DNA of 10,012 nucleotides from an uncultured Actinomycetes bacterium (GTDB taxonomy: Bacteria; Actinomycetota; Thermoleophilia; Solirubrobacterales; 70-9), in the NCBI GenBank assembly GCA_946886425.1, contig CAMPIP010000075.1:1-10012 (forward strand). The letters run 5' to 3'. The notes under the pieces are model-generated. The model made no database searches. It saw only the letters and a list, made by a program, of their open reading frames with translations, and had not been told where the DNA came from. Positions 1 through 5,687 of this stretch are shown in pieces. Both the position numbers and the translations under genes were made by a program. Numbering within the stretch: position 1 is the first letter of the stretch; each line of letters starts with the position of its first letter.

Positions 1-1662
1 GTGCCACCCCCGGGAGGGGCGCTCATGCCCGTTCACCCAGCGACGGGCGATCTGCCTCCCAAACGGATTCGCGAATGGGCCGAGCAGGCAGTGCAGTGGG
101 CTCCGAACGTGATCGAGGGTCTGCCCGCCGAGCTGCGGGTTCGTAAGGGCTTTCCGGGCGTCGCGGACGCGATCAAGGCCGCTCACTTTCCGGAGAGCCT
201 CGAAGAAAGCGAGGCCGCTCGGGCTCGGATCGCTTTCGAAGAGCTCTTTCTCTACCAGGCCGTTTTGGCGACGCGGAAACGGTCGCACCGGACATCGCGG
301 CCGGCGCCGCGGTTGGGGAGGCCCGGTGATTTGGTGGCGCGATGGTTGGACTCGCTGCCGTTCGAGCCGACCGGGGGGCAGCTGGAGGCGTTCGACGACG
401 TCGACAAGGACCTCGACTCCGGGGAGCCGATGCAGCGGTTGCTGATGGGGGAGGTCGGGTCGGGGAAGACGGTGGTGGCGTTGTACGCGATGTTGCGGGC
501 GCTGGAACAGGGGTTTCAGGCGGTGCTGATGGCGCCGACCGAGGTGCTGGCCGAACAGCATGCTGCGACGCTCGACAAGCTGCTGGGGGCGGAGTCGATC
601 TCCTTCGCGCTGCTGACCGGGGCGACGCGGGCCGCGACCCGGAAGCGGGCGCTCGGGGCACTCGAGAGCGGTCAGCTCGGGCTGGCGGTCGGGACGCACG
701 CGCTGATCGAGCCCGACGTCCGCTTCGCCCGGCTGGCCGTCTCGGTTGTCGACGAGCAGCACCGCTTCGGGGTCGAGCAGCGCCGCGCGCTCGACGCCAA
801 GGGGGTGGAGGGGCTGGCTCCTCACGTCCTCCACATGACCGCGACGCCGATCCCGCGGACGCTCTCGCTGACCGCCTACGGCGACCTCGACACCACCGCC
901 CTGCGCGAGCTGCCGGCCGGCCGCCAGCCGGTCGAGACGAGGCTGATCGCCGAGGACGAGCGCGCCGGCGCCTACGAGTTCGTCCGTGGCCGCCTCCGCG
1001 AAGGCCGCCAGGCGTTCGTCGTCTGCCCGCTCGTCTCGGAATCCGAGAAAGTCCAGGGCAAGGCGGCCGAAGTCGAGGCGGCGCGACTCGCGGCCGGCGA
1101 GCTCGACGGCTTCCGGGTCGGCGTCCTGCACGGCCAGATGCCCTCCGCCGCCAAGGCCGCCGCGATGGCCGCCTTCTCGTCCGGCGAGACCGACGTGCTG
1201 GTCGCGACGACCGTGATCGAGGTCGGCGTCGACGTCCCCAACGCGACCCTGATGCTGGTCGAGGGCGCCGAGCGCTTCGGCGTCTCGCAGCTGCACCAGC
1301 TACGCGGCCGGGTCGGGCGCGGCGAGCACGCCTCGGTCTGCCTGCTGTTCGGCGACGCCAAGGGGGGGATGGCGCAGCGGCGCCTGCGCGCGGTCGAGCG
1401 CGAGCGCGACGGCTTCAAGCTCGCCGAGGTCGACCTCAGCCTGCGTGGAGAGGGCGAGATCCTCGGCACCCGCCAGAGCGGCCTGCCCCGCTTCGCGGTC
1501 GCCGATCTTCCCGACGACACCCCGACCCTCGTCGCCGCCCGCGAGGAGGTCCTGGCCCTGCTGCGCCGCCACGGCTCGCTCGCCGACCCCGCCCTCGGCC
1601 CGCTGCTGGAGGCGGCCCGCCGCCGCTTCGGCGCCGGCGCCGCCGACCGGATCGCTCTCTGA
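1..1662 (+). CDS. recG: ATP-dependent DNA helicase RecG (5' end cut off by window)
   Basis: RecG is a superfamily 2 helicase that remodels stalled replication forks and Holliday junctions. The window opens inside the gene: the first codons align with the middle of RecG (MPVHPATGDL matches the family's PVYPTTEG segment), so roughly 150 N-terminal residues, most of the wedge domain, lie upstream, and the GTG at base 1 is not the start. Counting from base 1, Walker A is GEVGSGKT at residues 150-157, the DEQHRFG box (motif II) at 251-257, TATPIPRT (motif III) at 280-287, and motif VI QLHQLRGRVGRG at 430-441. The C-terminal LRGEGEILGTRQSG segment, which belongs to the TRG region, follows. It ends at TGA 1660-1662. 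Codon use is richer in GGG and TTG in roughly the first 700 bases than later. The identification is firm. Confidence 0.97.
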   Translation: MPPPGGALMPVHPATGDLPPKRIREWAEQAVQWAPNVIEGLPAELRVRKGFPGVADAIKAAHFPESLEESEAARARIAFEELFLYQAVLATRKRSHRTSRPAPRLGRPGDLVARWLDSLPFEPTGGQLEAFDDVDKDLDSGEPMQRLLMGEVGSGKTVVALYAMLRALEQGFQAVLMAPTEVLAEQHAATLDKLLGAESISFALLTGATRAATRKRALGALESGQLGLAVGTHALIEPDVRFARLAVSVVDEQHRFGVEQRRALDAKGVEGLAPHVLHMTATPIPRTLSLTAYGDLDTTALRELPAGRQPVETRLIAEDERAGAYEFVRGRLREGRQAFVVCPLVSESEKVQGKAAEVEAARLAAGELDGFRVGVLHGQMPSAAKAAAMAAFSSGETDVLVATTVIEVGVDVPNATLMLVEGAERFGVSQLHQLRGRVGRGEHASVCLLFGDAKGGMAQRRLRAVERERDGFKLAEVDLSLRGEGEILGTRQSGLPRFAVADLPDDTPTLVAAREEVLALLRRHGSLADPALGPLLEAARRRFGAGAADRIAL

Positions 1663-1665
1663 GAC

Positions 1666-1709
1666 GTGTCTGAGCTAAGGGGTCAATATTGGCGCGTGAG
1701 CTCAGACAC
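1666..1709. repeat. 11-bp perfect inverted repeat between recG and rsmD
   Basis: GTGTCTGAGCT at 1666-1676 is the exact reverse complement of AGCTCAGACAC at 1699-1709, with a 22-base spacer. It begins 3 bases after the recG stop and ends 9 bases before the preferred rsmD ATG. The spacer holds an AAGGGG (1677-1682) placed correctly for the TTG at 1689. The 3' arm is followed by CCCCCTTT, which is a poor U-tract, so this is at best a weak terminator. It could instead be a protein-binding palindrome, a repetitive extragenic palindrome, or a leader hairpin. The repeat itself is certain; its role is not. Confidence 0.7.
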
Positions 1710-1718
1710 CCCCTTTCC

Positions 1719-2267
1719 ATGCGGGTAATCGCCGGCGAGCTGAAGGGCCAGCGCCTGGTCGCGCCGCGCGGCTGGAAGGTCCGGCCGACCTCCGACCGGG
1801 TCCGCGAGGCGATCTTCTCGGCGCTCGGCGAGCGGGTCGAGGGCGCCGCCGTCCTCGACCTCTACTGCGGCACCGGCGCCCTGGCGATCGAGGCGCTCTC
1901 GCGCGGCGCCGCCGGCGCCGTCCTCGTCGACCGGGACGTCCGCCCGGCGCTCGGCAACGTCGAGCGGCTCGGGCTCCGCGAGCGAGCCGAGCTGGTCCGC
2001 GCCGACGCCGAGCGCTGGCTCGCCGCTCCGACGGGCGGAACGGGGGAGGCCCGTTTCGACCTCGTCTTCGTCGACGCCCCGTATAGACTCGCCGGCCGCG
2101 TGGCGCAGTCTCTGAACAGCCACCTGCCCCGGTTGCTTGGCCCGGGAGGCAGGGTGATCGTCGAGAGCGGGTCGCGGAGCCCGCTCCGCATCGACTCGCT
2201 GCAGCCGCTGCGTCAGCGCCGCTACGGCGCCGCCGACGTGGCGATCTACGCGGAGGCCGGCCAGTGA
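1719..2267 (+). CDS. rsmD: 16S rRNA (guanine(966)-N(2))-methyltransferase RsmD
   Basis: RsmD methylates N2 of G966 (E. coli numbering) in 16S rRNA of the 30S subunit, using S-adenosylmethionine. From ATG 1719 the protein has 182 residues, close to the family norm, and starts with the typical MRVIAG. RPTSDRVREAIFSAL (about 22-36) is the conserved N-terminal block, DLYCGTG (47-53) is SAM-binding motif I, and DAPY (119-122) is at the catalytic motif IV, where the family normally has DPPY or DPPF. A TTG at 1689, in frame and 6 bases after AAGGGG, would add ten residues; I prefer 1719 because the family begins at MRVI, though no Shine-Dalgarno precedes it. The stop overlaps the coaD start by 4 bases, so the two are probably co-translated. 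Confidence 0.93.
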   Translation: MRVIAGELKGQRLVAPRGWKVRPTSDRVREAIFSALGERVEGAAVLDLYCGTGALAIEALSRGAAGAVLVDRDVRPALGNVERLGLRERAELVRADAERWLAAPTGGTGEARFDLVFVDAPYRLAGRVAQSLNSHLPRLLGPGGRVIVESGSRSPLRIDSLQPLRQRRYGAADVAIYAEAGQ

Positions 2268-2767
2268 GTGAGCCGCGCAACGGCAACGTCGTCTGCCCGG
2301 GCACCTACGACCCGGTCACCAACGGCCACGTCGACATCATCACCCGCACCGCCAACGTCTTCGACCGCGTGGTCGTCGGCGTCGTCAACAACCCGCTGCG
2401 TAAGCAGACGACGCTCTTCACCGCCGAGGAGCGCCGCGACTTCATCCGCGAGGCGACGGCCGAGCTCGGCAACGTCGAGGTCGAGATCTTCTCGACCCTG
2501 CTGGTCGAGTTCGCCCGCGACCACGACGCCAAGGCGATCGTCAAGGGCATGCGGGCGATCTCCGACTTCGAGTACGAGTTCGAGATGGCGCAGCTGAATC
2601 GCAAGCTCGACCCGGGGATCGAGAGCATCTACGTGATCGCCTCGCCGCATTACAGCTTCCTTTCCTCGACCGGGGTGAAGGAAATGGCAACGTTCGGCGG
2701 CGACGTCTCAGACCTCGTCCCGGCTCCGGTCGCCACCGCGCTGGCTGAGCGCCTGAGCGACAGGTAG
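2264..2767 (+). CDS. coaD: phosphopantetheine adenylyltransferase (PPAT)
   Basis: CoaD transfers AMP from ATP to 4'-phosphopantetheine, giving dephospho-CoA, the penultimate step of coenzyme A synthesis in the cytosol. The protein has 167 residues, a little longer than the usual 160 or so. It shows the nucleotidyltransferase signature GTYDPVTNGH (13-22, with TNGH as the T/HxGH motif), the NPLRKQ loop, the KGMRAISDFEYE segment that contacts substrates, and the C-terminal SSTGVKEMA ATP-binding segment. The start is GTG 2264, supported by GGAGG at 2252-2256 with a 7-base spacer and by the 4-base overlap with the rsmD stop. rsmD next to coaD is a classic bacterial pair. No convincing terminator follows. 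Confidence 0.96.
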   Translation: MSEPRNGNVVCPGTYDPVTNGHVDIITRTANVFDRVVVGVVNNPLRKQTTLFTAEERRDFIREATAELGNVEVEIFSTLLVEFARDHDAKAIVKGMRAISDFEYEFEMAQLNRKLDPGIESIYVIASPHYSFLSSTGVKEMATFGGDVSDLVPAPVATALAERLSDR

Positions 2768-2875
2768 GCTTCGCCGGTGTCCTGTTCCTCGCTTGGGCGA
2801 CCGCTTGCAAAAACCGGTCCCGAAATCACCTTCTTCACCAAAAGCCCCGCTTACACGTAGGCTTACGACCTGCAA
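2768..2875. other. largest intergenic gap, between coaD and the coiled-coil gene
   Basis: The 108-base gap contains the putative promoter near its 3' end and a short imperfect hairpin (GACCG 2799-2803 with CGGTC 2815-2819, extended by a bulge) without a U-tract. I see no small open reading frame, tRNA or clear terminator in it. Confidence 0.5.
2834..2863 (+). promoter_or_regulatory. putative promoter of the coiled-coil gene
   Basis: In the 108-base gap after coaD, TTCACC (2834-2839; four of six matches to TTGACA) is followed after 18 bases by TAGGCT (2858-2863), which fits TAnnnT. This would start transcription about 5 bases before the ATG at 2876. An alternative -10, TACGAC at 2864-2869, would put the start at or next to the ATG. 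No Shine-Dalgarno is visible before the gene, which suits a leaderless or near-leaderless transcript. This is inferred from pattern only. Confidence 0.4.
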
Positions 2876-3355
2876 ATGGACGTTCTCGTTCTCATAGACA
2901 AGCTGGACGATGTCGTCCACAACGCCCGACCGGTCCCCCTGACCGATCAGGTGCGTGTGGACCGCGAGGAGATCTACGACCTCCTCGACCAGATGCGCGC
3001 GACGATCCCCGAGGAGATCAAGCAGGCGCGCTGGATCGTCAAGGAGCGCCAGGAGATGCTGGCCGAGGCGAAACGCGAGGCGGAGCGGATCGTCCGCGAG
3101 GCCCGCGAGCAGCAGGCCCGCCTGATCTCCGACGAGGAGGTCACCAAGCAGGCCGAGCGCGCCGCCGACGAGATCGTCGAGGACGCCCGCAACCGGGAGC
3201 GCGAAATTCGCCTCGGCGCCGAGGACTACGCCGACGAGATCCTCAACACCCTCGAAGTCAACCTTCAGAAGTTCCTCGCCGCCGTCCAGCGCGGCCGCGA
3301 CCGCCTCGCCGGCCGCGACGAAGAGCCGGCCCCCGAGCTAGATCAGCAGCCGTAA
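2876..3355 (+). CDS. coiled-coil protein of the actinobacterial Rv2927c-like family (DivIVA/ATP synthase b-subunit-like)
   Basis: This is a 159-residue charged, helical protein of unknown function. Residues 1-50 form a conserved start: a helix like LVLIDKLDDVV, a PVPLTD linker, and a region resembling the N-terminus of M. tuberculosis Rv2927c (..LDELSAIVEEARGVPMT..). Residues about 45-115 are a near-continuous Ala/Glu/Arg coiled coil; 117-145 form another helix, and the tail is acidic and Pro-rich. No signal peptide or membrane segment is seen. Automated annotation often calls such proteins ATP synthase subunit B-like or DivIVA-like because of the coiled coil, not because of shown homology of function. 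The position next to coaD and near DUF177/rpmF matches the mycobacterial order as I recall it. It is much shorter than Rv2927c, with a reduced coiled coil. It is convergent with the DUF559 gene, leaving 19 bases between stops. Confidence 0.8.
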   Translation: MDVLVLIDKLDDVVHNARPVPLTDQVRVDREEIYDLLDQMRATIPEEIKQARWIVKERQEMLAEAKREAERIVREAREQQARLISDEEVTKQAERAADEIVEDARNREREIRLGAEDYADEILNTLEVNLQKFLAAVQRGRDRLAGRDEEPAPELDQQP

Positions 3356-3374
3356 GCAGGTAAGTCGGGGCCGA

Positions 3375-4262
3375 TTACCGGTCTCTGGCGGGTTGGCGAC
3401 GGGCGGTGCGCAGCGCGTCCTTCACCGCGACGGCGCAGCGCTCCGGTTTCGAGGTGAGCTGCCGCCAGGTCAGCCGCACGACGTCGTACCCGGCCGCCCG
3501 CAGGTCGAGATCGCGTTCGTGGTCGTTCTCGTACGCCTGGGCGCCGCGGTGGAACGTGTAGCTGTCCGTTTCGACGGCAACCCGCAGGTCGGGCCACGTG
3601 AAGTCCACCTCGAGGTCCTCGACCATCCGGTTCACCTCCGGCGCCGGAAATCCGTACCGCCCGCAGAACGCCAGGAACAGCTCCTCCAACTCGCTCCGCG
3701 TCGGCTCCGCCCGCGGAGCTAGTTCGGTCCGCAGCCCCAGCACCTCCGCCTTGCGAACCATCGACCGCATCTCGGAGGGCGAGGTACTCCGTCGCAGATC
3801 GGAGACCGTCCGCGCTGGGGTCGTCACCGGGATTCCGTCCCGGCGCACTGCATGGGTAGGTAGGAGCGAGCGCGAACGGTGCAGGCGGATCCCATTCCGC
3901 CGGCTCCTGGCGGCGGCGTACGGCAGGAGGACGTCAATCGGCCCGCCTGCGCCGACGGCGGGGCCGCTCCGCGGCAGCATCCCCCAGAGCGCCGCTGCAC
4001 TCCGATGGCTCAGGGCGGCGCCCTCTCCGCAGGCCAGCACCGCCGCCATCCATCGTCCCTCGACGGGCAGCCGCCGGTGTCCCACCGCATAGACCCCACG
4101 GTGAACCCGGTGCATCTGTCCCACGGCCACCCTCCGCCCGATAGCCGAATCGCTCAACCCAGCCGCCCGCAACTGCTCCCGCGTGACCGCACCATGTTGC
4201 CGGTCGGCTGCCTGCGCTACGGCTTGGTCGGGTGTGATGACTTCTGCCCGCATGCCGGGCAT
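3375..4262 (-). CDS. AbiEi-like winged-helix plus DUF559 endonuclease-like protein
   Basis: This 295-residue protein has two parts. Residues about 13-60 resemble the AbiEi_4 N-terminal winged helix (AVAQAADRQHGAVTREQL, then the RRVAVGQMHRVHRGVYAVG wing). Residues about 185-285 resemble DUF559, a Vsr-like PD-(D/E)XK fold: EVDFTWPDLRVAVETDSY gives D220 and E231/D233 as likely metal ligands, followed by a basic helix and GYDVVRLTWRQL. Such proteins are frequent, often multicopy, in Thermoleophilia, and their function is unknown. No AbiEii nucleotidyltransferase toxin is adjacent, so a toxin-antitoxin role is not supported. The start may be ATG 4262 or ATG 4253, both inside a palindrome; the purine-rich stretch at 4281-4292 is too far away to be a good Shine-Dalgarno. 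It lies 50 bases after DUF177 on the same strand. Codon use looks less biased than in the flanking genes, which suggests a later insertion. Confidence 0.85.
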   Translation of the reverse strand: MPGMRAEVITPDQAVAQAADRQHGAVTREQLRAAGLSDSAIGRRVAVGQMHRVHRGVYAVGHRRLPVEGRWMAAVLACGEGAALSHRSAAALWGMLPRSGPAVGAGGPIDVLLPYAAARSRRNGIRLHRSRSLLPTHAVRRDGIPVTTPARTVSDLRRSTSPSEMRSMVRKAEVLGLRTELAPRAEPTRSELEELFLAFCGRYGFPAPEVNRMVEDLEVDFTWPDLRVAVETDSYTFHRGAQAYENDHERDLDLRAAGYDVVRLTWRQLTSKPERCAVAVKDALRTARRQPARDR

Positions 4263-4272
4263 AAGTCATCAC
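4234..4272 (-). promoter_or_regulatory. 39-base near-perfect palindrome over the DUF559 gene start
   Basis: Positions 4234-4243 (GTGATGACTT) pair exactly with 4263-4272 (AAGTCATCAC). After one mismatch, 4245-4250 (TGCCCG) pairs with 4256-4261 (CGGGCA), leaving a 5-base loop: 16 of 17 pairs. In the minus-strand mRNA the first candidate AUG (4262-4260) is in the stem and the second (4253-4251) is in the loop. It could be an operator, perhaps bound by the gene's own winged-helix domain, or an RNA hairpin controlling initiation. No U-tract follows on the minus strand, so it is not an intrinsic terminator of DUF177. Confidence 0.65.
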
Positions 4273-4312
4273 GGGGGCGTGCCTCTCCCCCCACGGACGA
4301 CCCGAAGGGTCT

Positions 4313-4822
4313 CTACTCCAACCTCAAATCGTTCAGCTTCGCCCAGCGTGGGTCGGGGGGCGCGTCGTGGTGGTGATCCGGGTTGTCGTTGAGGGGCTCG
4401 CCGCAAACCGGGCAGAGGCCGGCGCAGTCGGGGCGGCAGTGGAGTTGGTCGGGGAGGGCGAGGATGGTGGCGTCATGGGCCCAGCGGCCGATGTCCAGCT
4501 CGTCCTCGGTGACGTAGGGGCTGCGCAGCTCCTCGTCGTCGGTCTCGGCCTGGTCGACCTCGCGGGCGTCGACCTCGAGGTCCAGCTGGGCCGGTTCGAG
4601 GCAGCGCATGCACGGGCCCTCCAGGTGGACCGGGAAGCGGAGCCTGAGGGCGAAGCCGCTGCTGTGCCGGGAGGCGTCGAGGCGAACGATCGGGTCTTCG
4701 GGGTGGGCGAGGTAGGTCTGGCCGCCGAGCTCGAAGGGGTCGAGGCGAACCGGCACTTCCAGCCGCTTGCCGTCGCCATGGGAGAGCGAAAGGCGGGAGA
4801 GGTCGATGATCGTCTGGGACAT
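4313..4822 (-). CDS. yceD: DUF177 / YceD-family protein
   Basis: This 169-residue protein belongs to the DUF177 (YceD, Rv2926c-like) family, a small metal-binding-type protein usually encoded just before rpmF and linked to ribosome or rRNA maturation. Visible features: an N-terminal beta-rich domain (MSQTIIDLSRLSLS start), a CMRC motif in the middle, many acidic residues, and a C-terminal CRPDC-x4-CPVCG cluster followed by the family's NDNPDHHH and DPRWAKLNDL ending. The reading frame is open up to 4867, but ATG 4822 is chosen because GGAGG at 4830-4834 (minus strand) sits 7 bases upstream. The gene is oriented against rpmF and diverges from the methyltransferase, unlike the usual DUF177-rpmF operon. 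It may be co-transcribed with the DUF559 gene downstream. Confidence 0.9.
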   Translation of the reverse strand: MSQTIIDLSRLSLSHGDGKRLEVPVRLDPFELGGQTYLAHPEDPIVRLDASRHSSGFALRLRFPVHLEGPCMRCLEPAQLDLEVDAREVDQAETDDEELRSPYVTEDELDIGRWAHDATILALPDQLHCRPDCAGLCPVCGEPLNDNPDHHHDAPPDPRWAKLNDLRLE

Positions 4823-4829
4823 TTGCGCA

Positions 4830-4834
4830 CCTCC
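4830..4834 (-). promoter_or_regulatory. Shine-Dalgarno deciding the DUF177 start
   Basis: On the minus strand this reads GGAGG, 7 bases before the ATG at 4822-4820. It is a strong site and rules against the upstream in-frame ATG at 4867, which would place this site inside the coding region. Confidence 0.75.
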
Positions 4835-4848
4835 GCTGCGGCGAGGCT

Positions 4849-4854
4849 TACGAT
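4849..4854 (+). promoter_or_regulatory. putative -10 element of the methyltransferase gene
   Basis: TACGAT at 4849-4854 fits TAnnnT and lies in the 58-base divergent gap. It belongs to a 10-base string AGGCTTACGA (4844-4853) that also occurs just before the coiled-coil gene (2859-2868). The best -35 candidate, TTGCGC at 4823-4828, is 20 bases away, which is longer than ideal. Transcription would start about 20 bases before the ATG at 4881. Confidence 0.35.
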
Positions 4855-4880
4855 TGGCTGCCTCCACGCGAGACTACGAG

Positions 4881-5417
4881 ATGGACCGATTCCGATGGAA
4901 ACCCGAGAGCTACCTGGAGCAGGTGTACGCCGACGTGCCGCGCTTCGACGAGCTGCAGCAGCAGGCCGTGGCGGCGATCCCCTTCCCGCCCGAGCGCGTG
5001 CTCGAGCTCGGCATGGGCACCGGCGAGACGACCCGTCGCCTGATCGATGCCTATCCGGACGCCTGGGTGATCGGCCTCGACTCCAGCCCCGACATGGTCT
5101 TCCGCGCCCGTGAGGTCTACGACGACGTGCAACTGGCCCGAATCGAGGACCCGCTGCCGGATGGCCCCTGGGACCTGGTCATCGGCGTCCTCTCCGTTCA
5201 CCATCTGACCTCCGAGCAGAAGCAGGGCCTCTTCCGCCGCGTCCGTGAGCAGGCCCGTTCGCTGGTGATCGCTGACGTCGTCAAGGCCGACGTCGAGGTG
5301 ACGCCCCTCGATCACGGCTACGACTTCCCAGAGAGCGCCGACGACCTGGCCGAGTGGTGTGGGGGAGAGGTCGTCTGGGAGGCTGACGACCTCGCTGTGG
5401 TTCGCGCGACGTACTGA
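4881..5417 (+). CDS. class I SAM-dependent methyltransferase, substrate unknown
   Basis: This 178-residue protein has a Rossmann-type methyltransferase core: motif I VLELGMGTGET (40-50), the acidic end of strand beta-2 GLDSSPDMV (65-73, D67 likely binding the SAM ribose), and a motif IV-like WDLVIGVLSVHHL (97-109), followed by RSLVIADVV. This pattern resembles the Methyltransf_25/12 or CmoA-like groups, which modify small molecules, tRNA or proteins; the sequence does not show which. The chosen ATG 4881 begins MDRFRWKPESYL, where the family-like helix starts; the frame is open upstream to 4767, but that would overlap the DUF177 gene antisense. No strong Shine-Dalgarno is visible. It ends 53 bases before rpmF and sits where DUF177 would normally be. 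Confidence 0.85.
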   Translation: MDRFRWKPESYLEQVYADVPRFDELQQQAVAAIPFPPERVLELGMGTGETTRRLIDAYPDAWVIGLDSSPDMVFRAREVYDDVQLARIEDPLPDGPWDLVIGVLSVHHLTSEQKQGLFRRVREQARSLVIADVVKADVEVTPLDHGYDFPESADDLAEWCGGEVVWEADDLAVVRATY

Positions 5418-5440
5418 CCGGAACCACCGCACTTTCTTTT
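5397..5440 (+). terminator. possible weak terminator after the methyltransferase
   Basis: GTGGTTC (5397-5403) pairs exactly with GAACCAC (5421-5427) across a 17-base loop that spans the methyltransferase stop. After three bases comes the T-rich ACTTTCTTTT (5431-5440). The stem is short and the loop long for an intrinsic terminator, so this is tentative. It would separate the methyltransferase from the rpmF operon. Confidence 0.3.
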
Positions 5441-5454
5441 AGGGGCCGTCCCGC

Positions 5455-5460
5455 TACCAT
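5455..5460 (+). promoter_or_regulatory. putative -10 element of the rpmF operon
   Basis: TACCAT at 5455-5460 fits TAnnnT and ends 10 bases before the rpmF ATG at 5471. A weak -35, TTTCTT at 5433-5438, lies 16 bases upstream. Transcription would start about 3 bases before the ATG, and no Shine-Dalgarno is present, so rpmF mRNA is probably leaderless or nearly so. Confidence 0.4.
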
Positions 5461-5470
5461 TCCGCGACCG

Positions 5471-5680
5471 ATGGCCGTCCCGAAGAAGAGAACCTCGAGC
5501 GCTCGCCGCGACAAGCGCCGCGCCCAGCACAAGGCCGGCAAGGCCCGCCTCAATAGCTGTCCGCGCTGCCACGGCCCGCGCCTGCCGCACCGCGTCTGCC
5601 CGACCTGCGGCACCTACGCCGGCCGCGAGGTCGTCAAACACACGGTCTCCGAGGCTCCGGCGACCGGCAGCGACTCCTAG
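5471..5680 (+). CDS. rpmF: 50S ribosomal protein bL32
   Basis: bL32 is a small protein of the large ribosomal subunit. The 69-residue product begins with the family hallmark MAVPKKRTS, followed by a basic helix (RRDKRRAQHKAGK) that runs into rRNA. A zinc ribbon is made by Cys30, Cys33, Cys43 and Cys46 (CPRC and CPTC), so this is the zinc-binding (C+) form. The C-terminal extension after GREVVKH is short and polar. It is the first gene of a tight run with plsX, 7 bases apart. DUF177, its usual partner just upstream, is here inverted and displaced. The start is fixed by the MAVPKK motif, with no Shine-Dalgarno. Confidence 0.97.
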   Translation: MAVPKKRTSSARRDKRRAQHKAGKARLNSCPRCHGPRLPHRVCPTCGTYAGREVVKHTVSEAPATGSDS

Positions 5681-5687
5681 GCAGGCG

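Noticed and set aside
1689..1718. TTG at 1689 as the rsmD start
   Set aside because: The site AAGGGG is well placed, but the family starts at MRVIAG (ATG 1719), and the extra ten residues resemble nothing conserved; kept as an alternative.
3375..4262. A type IV toxin-antitoxin system based on the AbiEi-like domain
   Set aside because: No AbiEii-type nucleotidyltransferase toxin is next to it, and the C-terminal half is a DUF559 nuclease-like domain instead.
4234..4272. Palindrome as an intrinsic terminator for DUF177
   Set aside because: No U-tract follows it on the minus strand, and it overlaps the start of the next gene.
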